Part shown: positions 21,530-29,549 of the stretch, piece by piece | How positions within the stretch are numbered: the first letter of the stretch is position 1 | Layout: each line of letters begins with the position of its first letter | Assembly (NCBI GenBank): GCA_027488135.1 | Contig: JAIYCH010000068.1 | Location: forward strand, 1-55,013 | Length of the DNA stretch: 55,013 bases | Source: Saprospiraceae bacterium | GTDB taxonomy: Bacteria; Bacteroidota; Bacteroidia; Chitinophagales; Saprospiraceae | Reading direction: 5' to 3' | Translations under genes and position numbers: made by a program | Notes under the pieces: model-generated | The model's input: the letters and a program-made list of their open reading frames with translations, nothing else | What the model was told of the DNA's origin: nothing | Database searches by the model: none

Positions 21530-24500
21530 ATGAAAATTACCGTTTTGTTAATGATTATTTGCCTGACCTTTAACGGGTTAAATGCACAGCGATTGATGGA
21601 TAGTTCCAGATCTACCATCGGTTATATTGACAATGGCAGGGTGATGAATAGTTCCCGTTCAACCATTGGATATATCGATGCCGACAGGATGATGAATAGT
21701 TCCCGTTCTACCATTGGTTATTTTGATAATGGCAAGGTCATGAATAGTTCCCGTTCGACCATTGGTTATCTTGACAATGGCAGGGTAATGAATAGCGCCA
21801 GATCTACCATCGGTTATTGGGAAAATGGCAGGGTCCAGAACAATTCCCGCTCTACCATTGGGTATTACGAAGGGGTAGCTGGCGAGCATGCTGCTCTATT
21901 CTTTTTCTTCTTTTTTTATGATTCCAATACCATTAAAGTTCCTACTCTTTCCACTACAGCTATTAGTAATCTGGGGAGCACTACCGCAAGTTCCGGAGGG
22001 AATATCACTGCCGACGGAGGTGCAACCGTGACGGCACGGGGTGTTGTTTGGTCCACTAATCCGTCGCCGTTGGTAACCCTTTCAACCAAAACTTCAGATG
22101 GAACCGGAATAGGTACATTTACCTCTTCCCTGACCTCTCTTTCTCCCAATTCGACCTATTATGTCCGTGCTTACGCGACAAATAGCGCAGGTACAGCTTA
22201 CGGAAATGAGGTCAGTTTTAAAATAAATACGAATAATGTGGTAACTTCTGGAAATTTGACCTCAGCAACGAATATAAGTATCAAAAAAACGTGGTCCCAA
22301 CAACCTAACGGATATACCTACCCGATGAATATTTTTGTTCCAACAGGTGCTGTCCCTCTGGGGGGCTTTCCCGTTTGTATATTGCTTCACGGCAATGGAG
22401 GAAATGGCCCAGGAATGATAAACCAGTTTTTATCTACTTTGTCGTGTCATATTCTGGTGGCTCCCAGCGGTTATCAGACGAGTTGGAATATCTGCGCTGA
22501 AAACAGTGATGCGCCCGATGTTGAGATGATTCAAGACCTAGTTAATAACCTGCAAGGCTATACCAACGTAAATCCTAATAAAATCAGAATTTTAGGTTCT
22601 TCAAATGGTGCAGGGCTTGCCAATCGGGTATTTATTGAGAATACAAATCCTGGCATTGATATCATTTGTGCTATCGTTTCTCATTTGAATGAGCCGCAAT
22701 ATCATTCTGGGAATTTTTATAAGCCGGGAAATACCACAGACCCGTCTGGTTCTTTTTGTGGATACAATGTGTTGGCCACTCCTTTAAAAACAAGGAAATA
22801 TTTAAGTATTAGTAATGATAACGATAATCTGATTCCATATTTGGGAGGAACTTCAGTGGTGGGAGTAAGCTTTTTAGCAGCGGAAACGGCCGCATTGACC
22901 ATTGCGAAATATAAAGGACACACAAACAATATATTAGCGACGGGTGTAAACATGGGAGATCCATCGATTACTGAATTTTCTTACCTATCAGGAGATGTAG
23001 TGCACCTAAAGGGGAATGCGATGCATGGAACGAATGCTACACAAAGGTCTTACATAAAAAAATATTTTTCAGACTGCCAGGCATCTACGAGTGTTCCAGT
23101 TATCTCCACCTCCACCGTAACTGATTTAGGCACTACGACTGCCACTTCCGGAGGAAATGTGAGCGCTGACGGAGGTGCAAGCGTGACGGTGCGGGGTGTG
23201 GTTTGGTCCACCAATCCGTCGCCAATAATATCACTATCGACGAAGACGTCAAATGGAACCGGAACGGGTACATTTACCTCTTCCCTGACATCGCTTTCTC
23301 CCAACACCACCTATTATGTCCGTGCTTACGCCACAAATAGTGCAGGTACGGCTTACGGAAATGAGGTCAGTTTTAAAACAGATAATGTATTAGCGTCAGT
23401 TCCCACTCTTTCCACCTCCACCGTAACTGATTTAGGCACTACGACTGCCACTTCCGGAGGAAATGTGAGCGCTGACGGAGGTGCAAGCGTGACGGTGCGC
23501 GGTGTGGTATGGTCAACCAATCCGACGCCTGTAGTATCACTAACGACGAAAACGTCAAATGGGACTGGAACGGGCACATTTTCTTCTTCTCTGACATCTC
23601 TTTCTCCCAACACCACTTATTTTGTCCGAGCTTATGCGACAAATAGTGAGGGAACAGCCTACGGAAATGAGATAAGTTTTAAGACAAATTCCTCTTCAAC
23701 ACTTTCAGTTACCCCATCGGTAATAACGTTTGGAACAATTGGAGGAGCCCAAAGCGTGTTTATTCGTTCAAATGCGGCCTGGAGCATTTCGGAAGGGTTT
23801 GACTTTATCTCGGTTTATCCAACATCCGGAAATGGGGATGCCTCAGTGACAATTCAATGTAATGCCAATAATTCCCAACAAAGCCGCAGTGGATCGTTGT
23901 TGGTGAATGTCTCCGGATTACCAGTTCAAATGATTACTTTATTACAGGAAAGCAGTCAAGTAATAAATACTACAGCAATCCTGACGGTTGATATTTCAAA
24001 AGCCGGAAAAGCACCTAAGGATCTGCTTGGCGTTAATCTCGGTCCAGGTACTTCGGTTAAAGGTTATCAGGAGGCAGGAATTCGGGAAATAAGGACACAT
24101 GATTTCTATGGTCCTTTCGATTACTGGAATTATACCGTTAACGCATTGGATACTACCGCAAAAAGGTTCCGGTCTACTTTTGATCCAACCAAAGAAAGTT
24201 CGTATAATTGGAAAGAATCGGATGCAAAAATGGATACGATTATTAGTAACGGTTTCAAGGCCTTTTTCCGCCTGGGAATTAGTTATCCACATCATCCGGC
24301 TGTTCCGACTTTTCCGCCCCTGGACGCATTGGCTCAGAGTTTCATGACTTTTGGAGAAATAAGTCGCCGTACGGTAATGCATTACACAAAAGGATGGCAT
24401 AATGGATTCACTTACCCAATCCGCTATTGGGAAATATGGAATGAGCCCGATTTTAAAGAGAAATTTTGGAGTGGACCTCAAGGAACCCCCATTAATTATT

Positions 24501-25621
24501 TCAACTTGTACAAAAGTGCCAGTGCCGCGATTAAGGAAGTGGACGCTCAGCTTAAAGTAGGAGGTCCGGGATTGGCTTATGCCAGCCTTTTCTTTAAGAA
24601 TCAGGGTTATGTAACAGAATTCATGGCCTATTGTCAAACTAACCGACTTCCTCTCGATTTCTACTCCTGGCATTTATATGACGTTCGCAATCCACAGGGA
24701 ATCAAGGCCTATGCCGAAACAATAAGGAATTATCTCGATAAGTATGGATACACAACAGCAGAGTCCTTTATCACAGAGATTAATCCAGATTTGAAAGGGG
24801 CTTCTTTTCAAAATAATGCGCGAGGAGCGGCTTGGGTTATCGGTGCATTTATAAGCTGTAATCAGTCACCTGTGGACAAATTTTTCTGGTATCGGGGTGT
24901 CCAATTATCCCCACTTACCAATCCAGACGGTACTACGTCAGGAAATCTTCTTTGGACTGGCCTGGCATATAAGATATATGCTTCTTTCCTTTTGGAAAAT
25001 GTAAAGACGATTCCCGTGACTGGCGAGTTATTTGTTTCTTCGGCTTTTGATCGCGATACAACCAGCCTGCAGGCCTTAGCGGGACAATCTATTTCAATGG
25101 ATACCATTTCGGTACTTATCAGCCACCTAAATTCCCCATCTAATACCCTGAATGTCGAATTAGCTAATCTTCCGTGGAATGGTTCGGCAAGAATGGTATT
25201 GACCCGCTTAAATGATCCGGATAGAAAGCTTGTAATTACGGAGACTAATTCGATGGTGGAAAATGGAAAGGTATCTTTTTCAGTTCCTAACGCTTCAACA
25301 CCTGGTACTTGTCTGTTAAGAATTATCCGAAAGCAGACATCCACGAGCATTCCAGCCATATTACCCGCAGAGTTATTTGAAATTTTTCCGAATCCCTCTA
25401 CAGATGATGTGAATTTATTGCCGCTAAGTGATTTATCTGGAAAAGTAACCCTTCAGCTAATTGGATTAAATGGGCAACAAATATGGTCAAAGCAAATCAA
25501 CGATGTAATCGCAGGTGAAAGCATCCAGGTATCACTGAACAGGTTTCAGTCAGGACTATATCTCCTCCGCATTCAAACTGAAAATGGAGTATTGGTCAGA
25601 AAGTTGGAGATCATAAGATAA
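21530..25621 (+). CDS. T9SS-exported multidomain enzyme: esterase plus GH39-like glycoside hydrolase
   Basis: 1363 residues. Signal peptide 1-19 (cleaved after NAQ); six 16-residue repeats with SRSTIGY (~22-118); Fn3-like repeat (~140-232); an alpha/beta-hydrolase of the PHB-depolymerase/feruloyl-esterase type (~235-515; HG at ~287, GSSNGAG with Ser358, late HGTNATQ); two more Fn3-like repeats (~519-715); a BACON-like domain (~718-800); a GH clan-A domain resembling GH39 (~813-1270; YWEIWNEPD with acid/base Glu972, FITEINPD with nucleophile Glu1083); and a Por secretion tail (~1285-1363, FPNPSTDDVNL, GLYLLRIQTENGVLVRKLEI). It likely removes acyl groups and cleaves xylan-like glycans at the cell surface. 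The esterase is almost identical to that in the next gene. Confidence 0.8.
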   Translation: MKITVLLMIICLTFNGLNAQRLMDSSRSTIGYIDNGRVMNSSRSTIGYIDADRMMNSSRSTIGYFDNGKVMNSSRSTIGYLDNGRVMNSARSTIGYWENGRVQNNSRSTIGYYEGVAGEHAALFFFFFFYDSNTIKVPTLSTTAISNLGSTTASSGGNITADGGATVTARGVVWSTNPSPLVTLSTKTSDGTGIGTFTSSLTSLSPNSTYYVRAYATNSAGTAYGNEVSFKINTNNVVTSGNLTSATNISIKKTWSQQPNGYTYPMNIFVPTGAVPLGGFPVCILLHGNGGNGPGMINQFLSTLSCHILVAPSGYQTSWNICAENSDAPDVEMIQDLVNNLQGYTNVNPNKIRILGSSNGAGLANRVFIENTNPGIDIICAIVSHLNEPQYHSGNFYKPGNTTDPSGSFCGYNVLATPLKTRKYLSISNDNDNLIPYLGGTSVVGVSFLAAETAALTIAKYKGHTNNILATGVNMGDPSITEFSYLSGDVVHLKGNAMHGTNATQRSYIKKYFSDCQASTSVPVISTSTVTDLGTTTATSGGNVSADGGASVTVRGVVWSTNPSPIISLSTKTSNGTGTGTFTSSLTSLSPNTTYYVRAYATNSAGTAYGNEVSFKTDNVLASVPTLSTSTVTDLGTTTATSGGNVSADGGASVTVRGVVWSTNPTPVVSLTTKTSNGTGTGTFSSSLTSLSPNTTYFVRAYATNSEGTAYGNEISFKTNSSSTLSVTPSVITFGTIGGAQSVFIRSNAAWSISEGFDFISVYPTSGNGDASVTIQCNANNSQQSRSGSLLVNVSGLPVQMITLLQESSQVINTTAILTVDISKAGKAPKDLLGVNLGPGTSVKGYQEAGIREIRTHDFYGPFDYWNYTVNALDTTAKRFRSTFDPTKESSYNWKESDAKMDTIISNGFKAFFRLGISYPHHPAVPTFPPLDALAQSFMTFGEISRRTVMHYTKGWHNGFTYPIRYWEIWNEPDFKEKFWSGPQGTPINYFNLYKSASAAIKEVDAQLKVGGPGLAYASLFFKNQGYVTEFMAYCQTNRLPLDFYSWHLYDVRNPQGIKAYAETIRNYLDKYGYTTAESFITEINPDLKGASFQNNARGAAWVIGAFISCNQSPVDKFFWYRGVQLSPLTNPDGTTSGNLLWTGLAYKIYASFLLENVKTIPVTGELFVSSAFDRDTTSLQALAGQSISMDTISVLISHLNSPSNTLNVELANLPWNGSARMVLTRLNDPDRKLVITETNSMVENGKVSFSVPNASTPGTCLLRIIRKQTSTSIPAILPAELFEIFPNPSTDDVNLLPLSDLSGKVTLQLIGLNGQQIWSKQINDVIAGESIQVSLNRFQSGLYLLRIQTENGVLVRKLEIIR
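21597..21880 (+). repeat. 48-bp in-frame tandem repeat (six units)
   Basis: Six coding units of 16 codons share SSRSTIGY followed by x(D/E)NGRVM. They differ mostly at third positions and in the codon after GY (I, I, F, L, W, Y). Followed by the odd run AALFFFFFFYDSN. The unit looks like a short beta-hairpin repeat; role unknown, possibly a surface spacer. Confidence 0.85.
22240..23090 (+). repeat. Esterase-domain duplication, copy 1
   Basis: About 850 bases encoding VTSGNLTS to FSDCQAST are nearly identical to 26980-27835 in the next gene; I count eight amino-acid differences in about 280 residues. The surrounding domains differ, so one domain was copied or the two are kept alike by gene conversion. 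Confidence 0.85.
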
Positions 25622-25784
25622 TATAATTTTTTGCTAGTGAGCATTACCATTTACTAAAGAAGCAATGCTCCATCATTTTCCTATTATGAATGGTATCGGC
25701 ATCTCCCTACTATGCATACTCTTACTATCTCCCTGATTTTTTTAATTAATTAAATTTTATTATTTTGGGAATAAATTAACTAAA

Positions 25785-28103
25785 ATGAGATCTCTTCAAG
25801 GAATTTTCCTGCTTTTAATGATCCTTGGTGCAGGATTTAAAAGCCAGGTGATAGCGCAACAAACTCAACAAGGTCCATGGAATAGCCCATTAAAGATTGC
25901 CACCTCAACAGATGGCATTAATTTCACATCAAGTAATATTTTCCAGGATTCCTCGGGCGTACCTCATGTGATCCGTTGGAAAGGGGATACGCTGATATGC
26001 GTATTTCAATGGTTTCGAAAACCTAATCCCTCTCCAACATGGGATCGGGTCGCAGTAAAATTCTCCTATAATAAAGGACTAGATTGGACTAGTCCGGTAC
26101 CTTTGAATTTTTTAAATTTCCCGGTAGATTATCAAAGACCTTTCGATCCTACTGTTGTGACCTTTGGGAAGGATAGCCTTCGCATTTATTATTCATCGGG
26201 TTTAGGTACATCTCAAGGGGGCCTAACAGCTGCAGTTAATACCTATTCAGCGGTAAGTGGGGATGGACTGAATTTTTATTTCGAATCTGGTGCCAGGGTT
26301 GATGAGGCAGCTAAACAAGTAATTGATCCGGCATTAGCCTGGTTCAAAAATCAATGGCACTTCACAGCGCCGAAAGGTGCTCCTCAGGACGGAGCACTAC
26401 ATTATACTTCTGCCGATGGACTTACATTCAAGGCTGAGCCAGTGATTCCCTCTGACAATAACCATAATTGGACAGGTAATCTTATGGTTGACTTGACAGG
26501 AAAGCTTCGTTTCTACGGTTCAGGCAATAAATTATGGTATAGTAATAGTTCCGATGGCTTCTCTTGGAGTGCATTTACGGATACCAATATTAATGGAGGT
26601 GATCCTTCAGTTTTACAATTGGAAACGAATCGTTTTTTGATGATTTATGTTGGTGAACAATATAGTTCAGTCACCACTCAAATTCCCACTCTTTCCACCT
26701 CTGCCGTAAGTAATTTAGGCACTACGACTGCCACTTCCGGAGGAAATGTGAGTGCAGACGGAGGTTCAAGCGTGACTGCCCGCGGCGTGGTATGGTCCAC
26801 CAACCCGATGCCTGTAATATCACTATCGACGAAGACGTCAAATGGTTCTGGAACGGGCACATTTTCCTCTTCTCTGACATCTCTTTCTCCCAACACGACC
26901 TATTATGTCCGTGCTTATGCGACAAATAGTGCGGGAACAGCCTACGGAAATGAGATAAGTTTTAAGACAAATAATACGGTGACTTCAGGCAATTTGACAT
27001 CATCAACAAGTATTAGTATCAAAAAAACGTGGTCACAACAACCTAACGGATATACTTATCCGATGAATATTTTTGTTCCAACAGGTGCTGTCCCTCAGGG
27101 TGGCTTTCCCGTTTGTATATTGCTTCACGGCAATGGTGGAAATGGGGCAGGAATGATAAACCAGTTTTTAGCCACCCTGTCGTGTCATATTCTGGTGGCT
27201 CCCAGCGGTTATCAGACTAGTTGGAATATCTGCGCTGAAAACAGTGATGCGCCTGATGTTGAGATGATTCAAGATCTGGTGAATAACCTGCAAGGCTATA
27301 CAAATGTTAATCCTAATAAAATCAGGATTTTAGGTTCTTCAAATGGAGCAGGGCTTGCCAATCGGGTATTTATAGAGAATACAAATCCGGGCATTGATAT
27401 CATTTGTGCTATTGTTTCCCATTTGAATGAACCCCAATATCATTCGGGGAATTTTTATAAGCCGGGAAATACTACGGACCCATCTGGTTCTTTTTGCGGA
27501 TACAATGTATTGGCTACCCCTTTAAAATCTAGAAAATATCTGAGTATTAGCAATGATAACGATAATCTGATCCCATATTTGGGAGGAACGTCAGTGGTAG
27601 GAGTGAGTTTTTTAGCAGCGGAAACGGCCGCATTGACTATTGCGAAATATAAAGGACACACAAACAATATATTAGCAACTGGGGTAACTATGGGAGATCC
27701 ATCGATTTCTGAATTTTCCTATCTTTCAGGAGATGTAGTGCATTTAAAGGGGAATGCGATGCATGGAACGAATGCTACACAAAGGTCTTATATAAAAAAA
27801 TATTTTTCAGACTGCCAGGCATCTACGAGTACTACATCCTTGTTGCCGGCTGAGGTATTTGAAATTTCCCCGAATCCCGCCTCAGATGATGTGGATATAT
27901 TGTCGCTTGGTGATATTTCTGGAAATGCGACACTACATTTAATTGGATTGAACGGTCAACAGTTATTGACGAAGAAATTTAACGGATTAAGGTCAGGTGA
28001 AAGTATCCGACTTCCACTGAATCAGGTTAATTCCGGTTTATATTTCTTACAAATTCGGACAGAAAAGGGGGTATGGGTCAGGAAATTGGAAATCATGAGA
28101 TAA
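25785..28103 (+). CDS. T9SS-exported enzyme: glycosidase-like propeller plus esterase
   Basis: 772 residues. Signal peptide 1-25 (LLLMILGAGFKSQVIAQ). Residues ~28-295 look like a five-bladed GH43/sialidase-type propeller (TDGINFTSSNIFQDSSGVPHVIRW, FDPTVVTFGKDSLRIYYSSG, IDPALAWFKNQWHFTAPKG, GDPSVLQL). Then one Fn3-like repeat (~300-397), the alpha/beta-hydrolase (~400-680, GSSNGAG with Ser519), and a Por secretion tail (~688-772, ISPNPASDDVDIL, GLYFLQIRTEKGVWVRKLEI). Same orientation as the previous gene at 163 bases. The two probably attack the same acylated polysaccharide. The propeller family is inferred only from the repeat pattern. Confidence 0.75.
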   Translation: MRSLQGIFLLLMILGAGFKSQVIAQQTQQGPWNSPLKIATSTDGINFTSSNIFQDSSGVPHVIRWKGDTLICVFQWFRKPNPSPTWDRVAVKFSYNKGLDWTSPVPLNFLNFPVDYQRPFDPTVVTFGKDSLRIYYSSGLGTSQGGLTAAVNTYSAVSGDGLNFYFESGARVDEAAKQVIDPALAWFKNQWHFTAPKGAPQDGALHYTSADGLTFKAEPVIPSDNNHNWTGNLMVDLTGKLRFYGSGNKLWYSNSSDGFSWSAFTDTNINGGDPSVLQLETNRFLMIYVGEQYSSVTTQIPTLSTSAVSNLGTTTATSGGNVSADGGSSVTARGVVWSTNPMPVISLSTKTSNGSGTGTFSSSLTSLSPNTTYYVRAYATNSAGTAYGNEISFKTNNTVTSGNLTSSTSISIKKTWSQQPNGYTYPMNIFVPTGAVPQGGFPVCILLHGNGGNGAGMINQFLATLSCHILVAPSGYQTSWNICAENSDAPDVEMIQDLVNNLQGYTNVNPNKIRILGSSNGAGLANRVFIENTNPGIDIICAIVSHLNEPQYHSGNFYKPGNTTDPSGSFCGYNVLATPLKSRKYLSISNDNDNLIPYLGGTSVVGVSFLAAETAALTIAKYKGHTNNILATGVTMGDPSISEFSYLSGDVVHLKGNAMHGTNATQRSYIKKYFSDCQASTSTTSLLPAEVFEISPNPASDDVDILSLGDISGNATLHLIGLNGQQLLTKKFNGLRSGESIRLPLNQVNSGLYFLQIRTEKGVWVRKLEIMR
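26980..27835 (+). repeat. Esterase-domain duplication, copy 2
   Basis: Partner of 22240-23090. The Fn3-like repeat directly before it (26685-26975) is also close to those of the first gene, so the shared block may start earlier. Confidence 0.85.
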
Positions 28104-28324
28104 AATGATTTTTCGTTGATAAGCAATAATAAAACAGCTCATAATCAGGCTAAAACGAATGGACATTAGTGAAACCTATATTCAATGCGCACCTTGAATA
28201 TTAAAATATAAGCCATATTCTCGAAGTTAACGGATTGGAAAAACGCATAAACTGTCTTGAAACTCCAGTTTAATGGCTATTCAATTAGCCTACATTTACC
28301 AATTAATTTATTGGAAGTCTTAGA

Positions 28325-28357
28325 GTTATGCTCGCATAACCAGCCAGGGGTCTGGCT
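28325..28357. other. Two adjacent hairpins in a gene-free stretch
   Basis: GTTATGC-TC-GCATAAC (28325-28340) and AGCCAG-GGGT-CTGGCT (28342-28357) are perfect and directly abut. Possibly a terminator for the secreted-enzyme genes, though no T-run follows. The remainder of 28104-28380 shows no gene. Confidence 0.4.
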
Positions 28358-28380
28358 CAACCATCTCATTTAATTAAAAA

Positions 28381-28446
28381 ATTTACATATATTGTAAATA
28401 AATTAAAAAATATTTACATTTTACGTAAATTTTTTGTAAATTTATA
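28381..28446 (+). promoter_or_regulatory. Tandem operator sites of the GNAT-like/HTH operon
   Basis: Two dyads, ATTTACA-TATAT-TGTAAAT (28381-28399) and ATTTAC-ATTTTAC-GTAAAT (28412-28430), plus a third half-site TTTTGTAAATTT up to 28443, lie directly before ATG 28449. Repeated TTTAC/GTAAA sites next to a gene pair with a DNA-binding second gene suggest autoregulation as in toxin-antitoxin operons. Confidence 0.55.
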
Positions 28447-28448
28447 TC

Positions 28449-28916
28449 ATGAAGGTTATTGACACATTAACAGGTAAAAAGCATTTGGTAGATATTTTAC
28501 CCGTTGACATGGCGGACTTCAAAATTTTAACAAAAGACAGGTATTTTTTTGACTGGAATTTGGAGAAAAAACAAGAAGTACATAAACTACTGATTAAAGG
28601 CTCAAAAGATATTTTAGGTCTTGTCTCCATAGAGAGAATTCCTCAGGAATGGAGAATTCACATTAGGCTTTTAACAGTTTCAAAAGAAAACAAAGGATCT
28701 GAAAAAAAATATGATAGAATAGTTGGATGCTTCATTGCATTTATAGCAAAAATGGCAATTCGTGAATTTGGAGAACTAGCATGCGTTTCACTTAAATCTA
28801 AGAGCGAAATTGCACAGCATTATATGGATAAATACGCTATGCGTTTAACAGGAATGACGCTAAGTATAGAGGTTCCAGAAATTATTGACTTAATAAATTT
28901 TTACGACAATGACTGA
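28449..28916 (+). CDS. GNAT-like acetyltransferase, putative toxin
   Basis: The 155-residue product has a weak GNAT layout: KGSKDILGLVSIERIPQEWRIHIRLLTVS as the central strands, then KKYDRIVGCFIAFIAKMAIREFGELACVSLKSKSEIAQHYMDKYAMRLTG, where a helix, a strand and the YMDKYAMR helix fit the end of the GNAT fold. The usual QxxGxG/A motif is not clear (NKGSEKKYDRIVG is at that place). It overlaps the following HTH gene by 8 bases, and tandem operators precede it, so a toxin-antitoxin arrangement is likely. Family assignment is inference. Confidence 0.55.
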   Translation: MKVIDTLTGKKHLVDILPVDMADFKILTKDRYFFDWNLEKKQEVHKLLIKGSKDILGLVSIERIPQEWRIHIRLLTVSKENKGSEKKYDRIVGCFIAFIAKMAIREFGELACVSLKSKSEIAQHYMDKYAMRLTGMTLSIEVPEIIDLINFYDND

Positions 28917-29439
28917 AGATAATAATCTTATGATGGATGTAGAATACGGAATCGACTCAAGATATAAATCTGGTTTGGAGAGTGTATCTGAAGCTACCAT
29001 TTTGATGGAAGCTCGTTTAAGGAGGATGAAAATGCTTTCCAAAGACCAAATAACAAAGGCCAAACTTTTACAATTGAAACTAAAAATGGAGGAATTTATT
29101 AACCATCCGATTTATGATAATCATAATCATTTTTCAAATTTTCTAAAGTTTTATATAGATTCAATATATTCAAAGAGGAGTACCTTTGCAAAGGATATAA
29201 ATGTTGATCCTGTTAGCTTAAGCCAGGTAATAAATAATCATAGAGAACCCAAAGATGAGTTTATTTTGAAATTAATGATTCATTCTGAGAAAGCATATAA
29301 GGATGTTTGTTCTTTTAATAAAAAAATCTGGTATCAGATTTATTTTAATAACAAGATTTGTGAAATTATGGCAAAGCAGGAACAATGGCAACCTGAAATA
29401 GAAAAACAGGTTCGTATAAGTGAAGTAACTAAGTTTTAG
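28909..29439 (+). CDS. Helix-turn-helix protein, putative antitoxin of the GNAT-like gene
   Basis: A 176-residue protein whose start overlaps the previous stop (translational coupling). Residues ~85-115 (FAKDINVDPVSLSQVINNHREPKDEFILKLM) form an Xre-like helix-turn-helix. The first ~70 residues are helical and charged, a probable toxin-binding part. It should repress the operon through the TTTAC sites upstream. A strong bidirectional terminator follows. Confidence 0.65.
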   Translation: MTEDNNLMMDVEYGIDSRYKSGLESVSEATILMEARLRRMKMLSKDQITKAKLLQLKLKMEEFINHPIYDNHNHFSNFLKFYIDSIYSKRSTFAKDINVDPVSLSQVINNHREPKDEFILKLMIHSEKAYKDVCSFNKKIWYQIYFNNKICEIMAKQEQWQPEIEKQVRISEVTKF

Positions 29440-29464
29440 AATTTTCCCCTACAAACTATAATAT

Positions 29465-29505
29465 AAAAGACCGTATTTTTCATCACCTGAAAAATACGGT
29501 CTTTT
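29465..29505. terminator. Bidirectional terminator
   Basis: A 16-bp perfect stem, AAAAGACCGTATTTTT (29465-29480) and AAAAATACGGTCTTTT (29490-29505), with a 9-base loop, ending in T or A runs on both strands. It lies between convergent genes ending at 29439 and 29550. Confidence 0.85.
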
Positions 29506-29549
29506 GTTGTGTCATTGTCCTAAAATAGCTTTTAAAACAAGTAAGGTTA

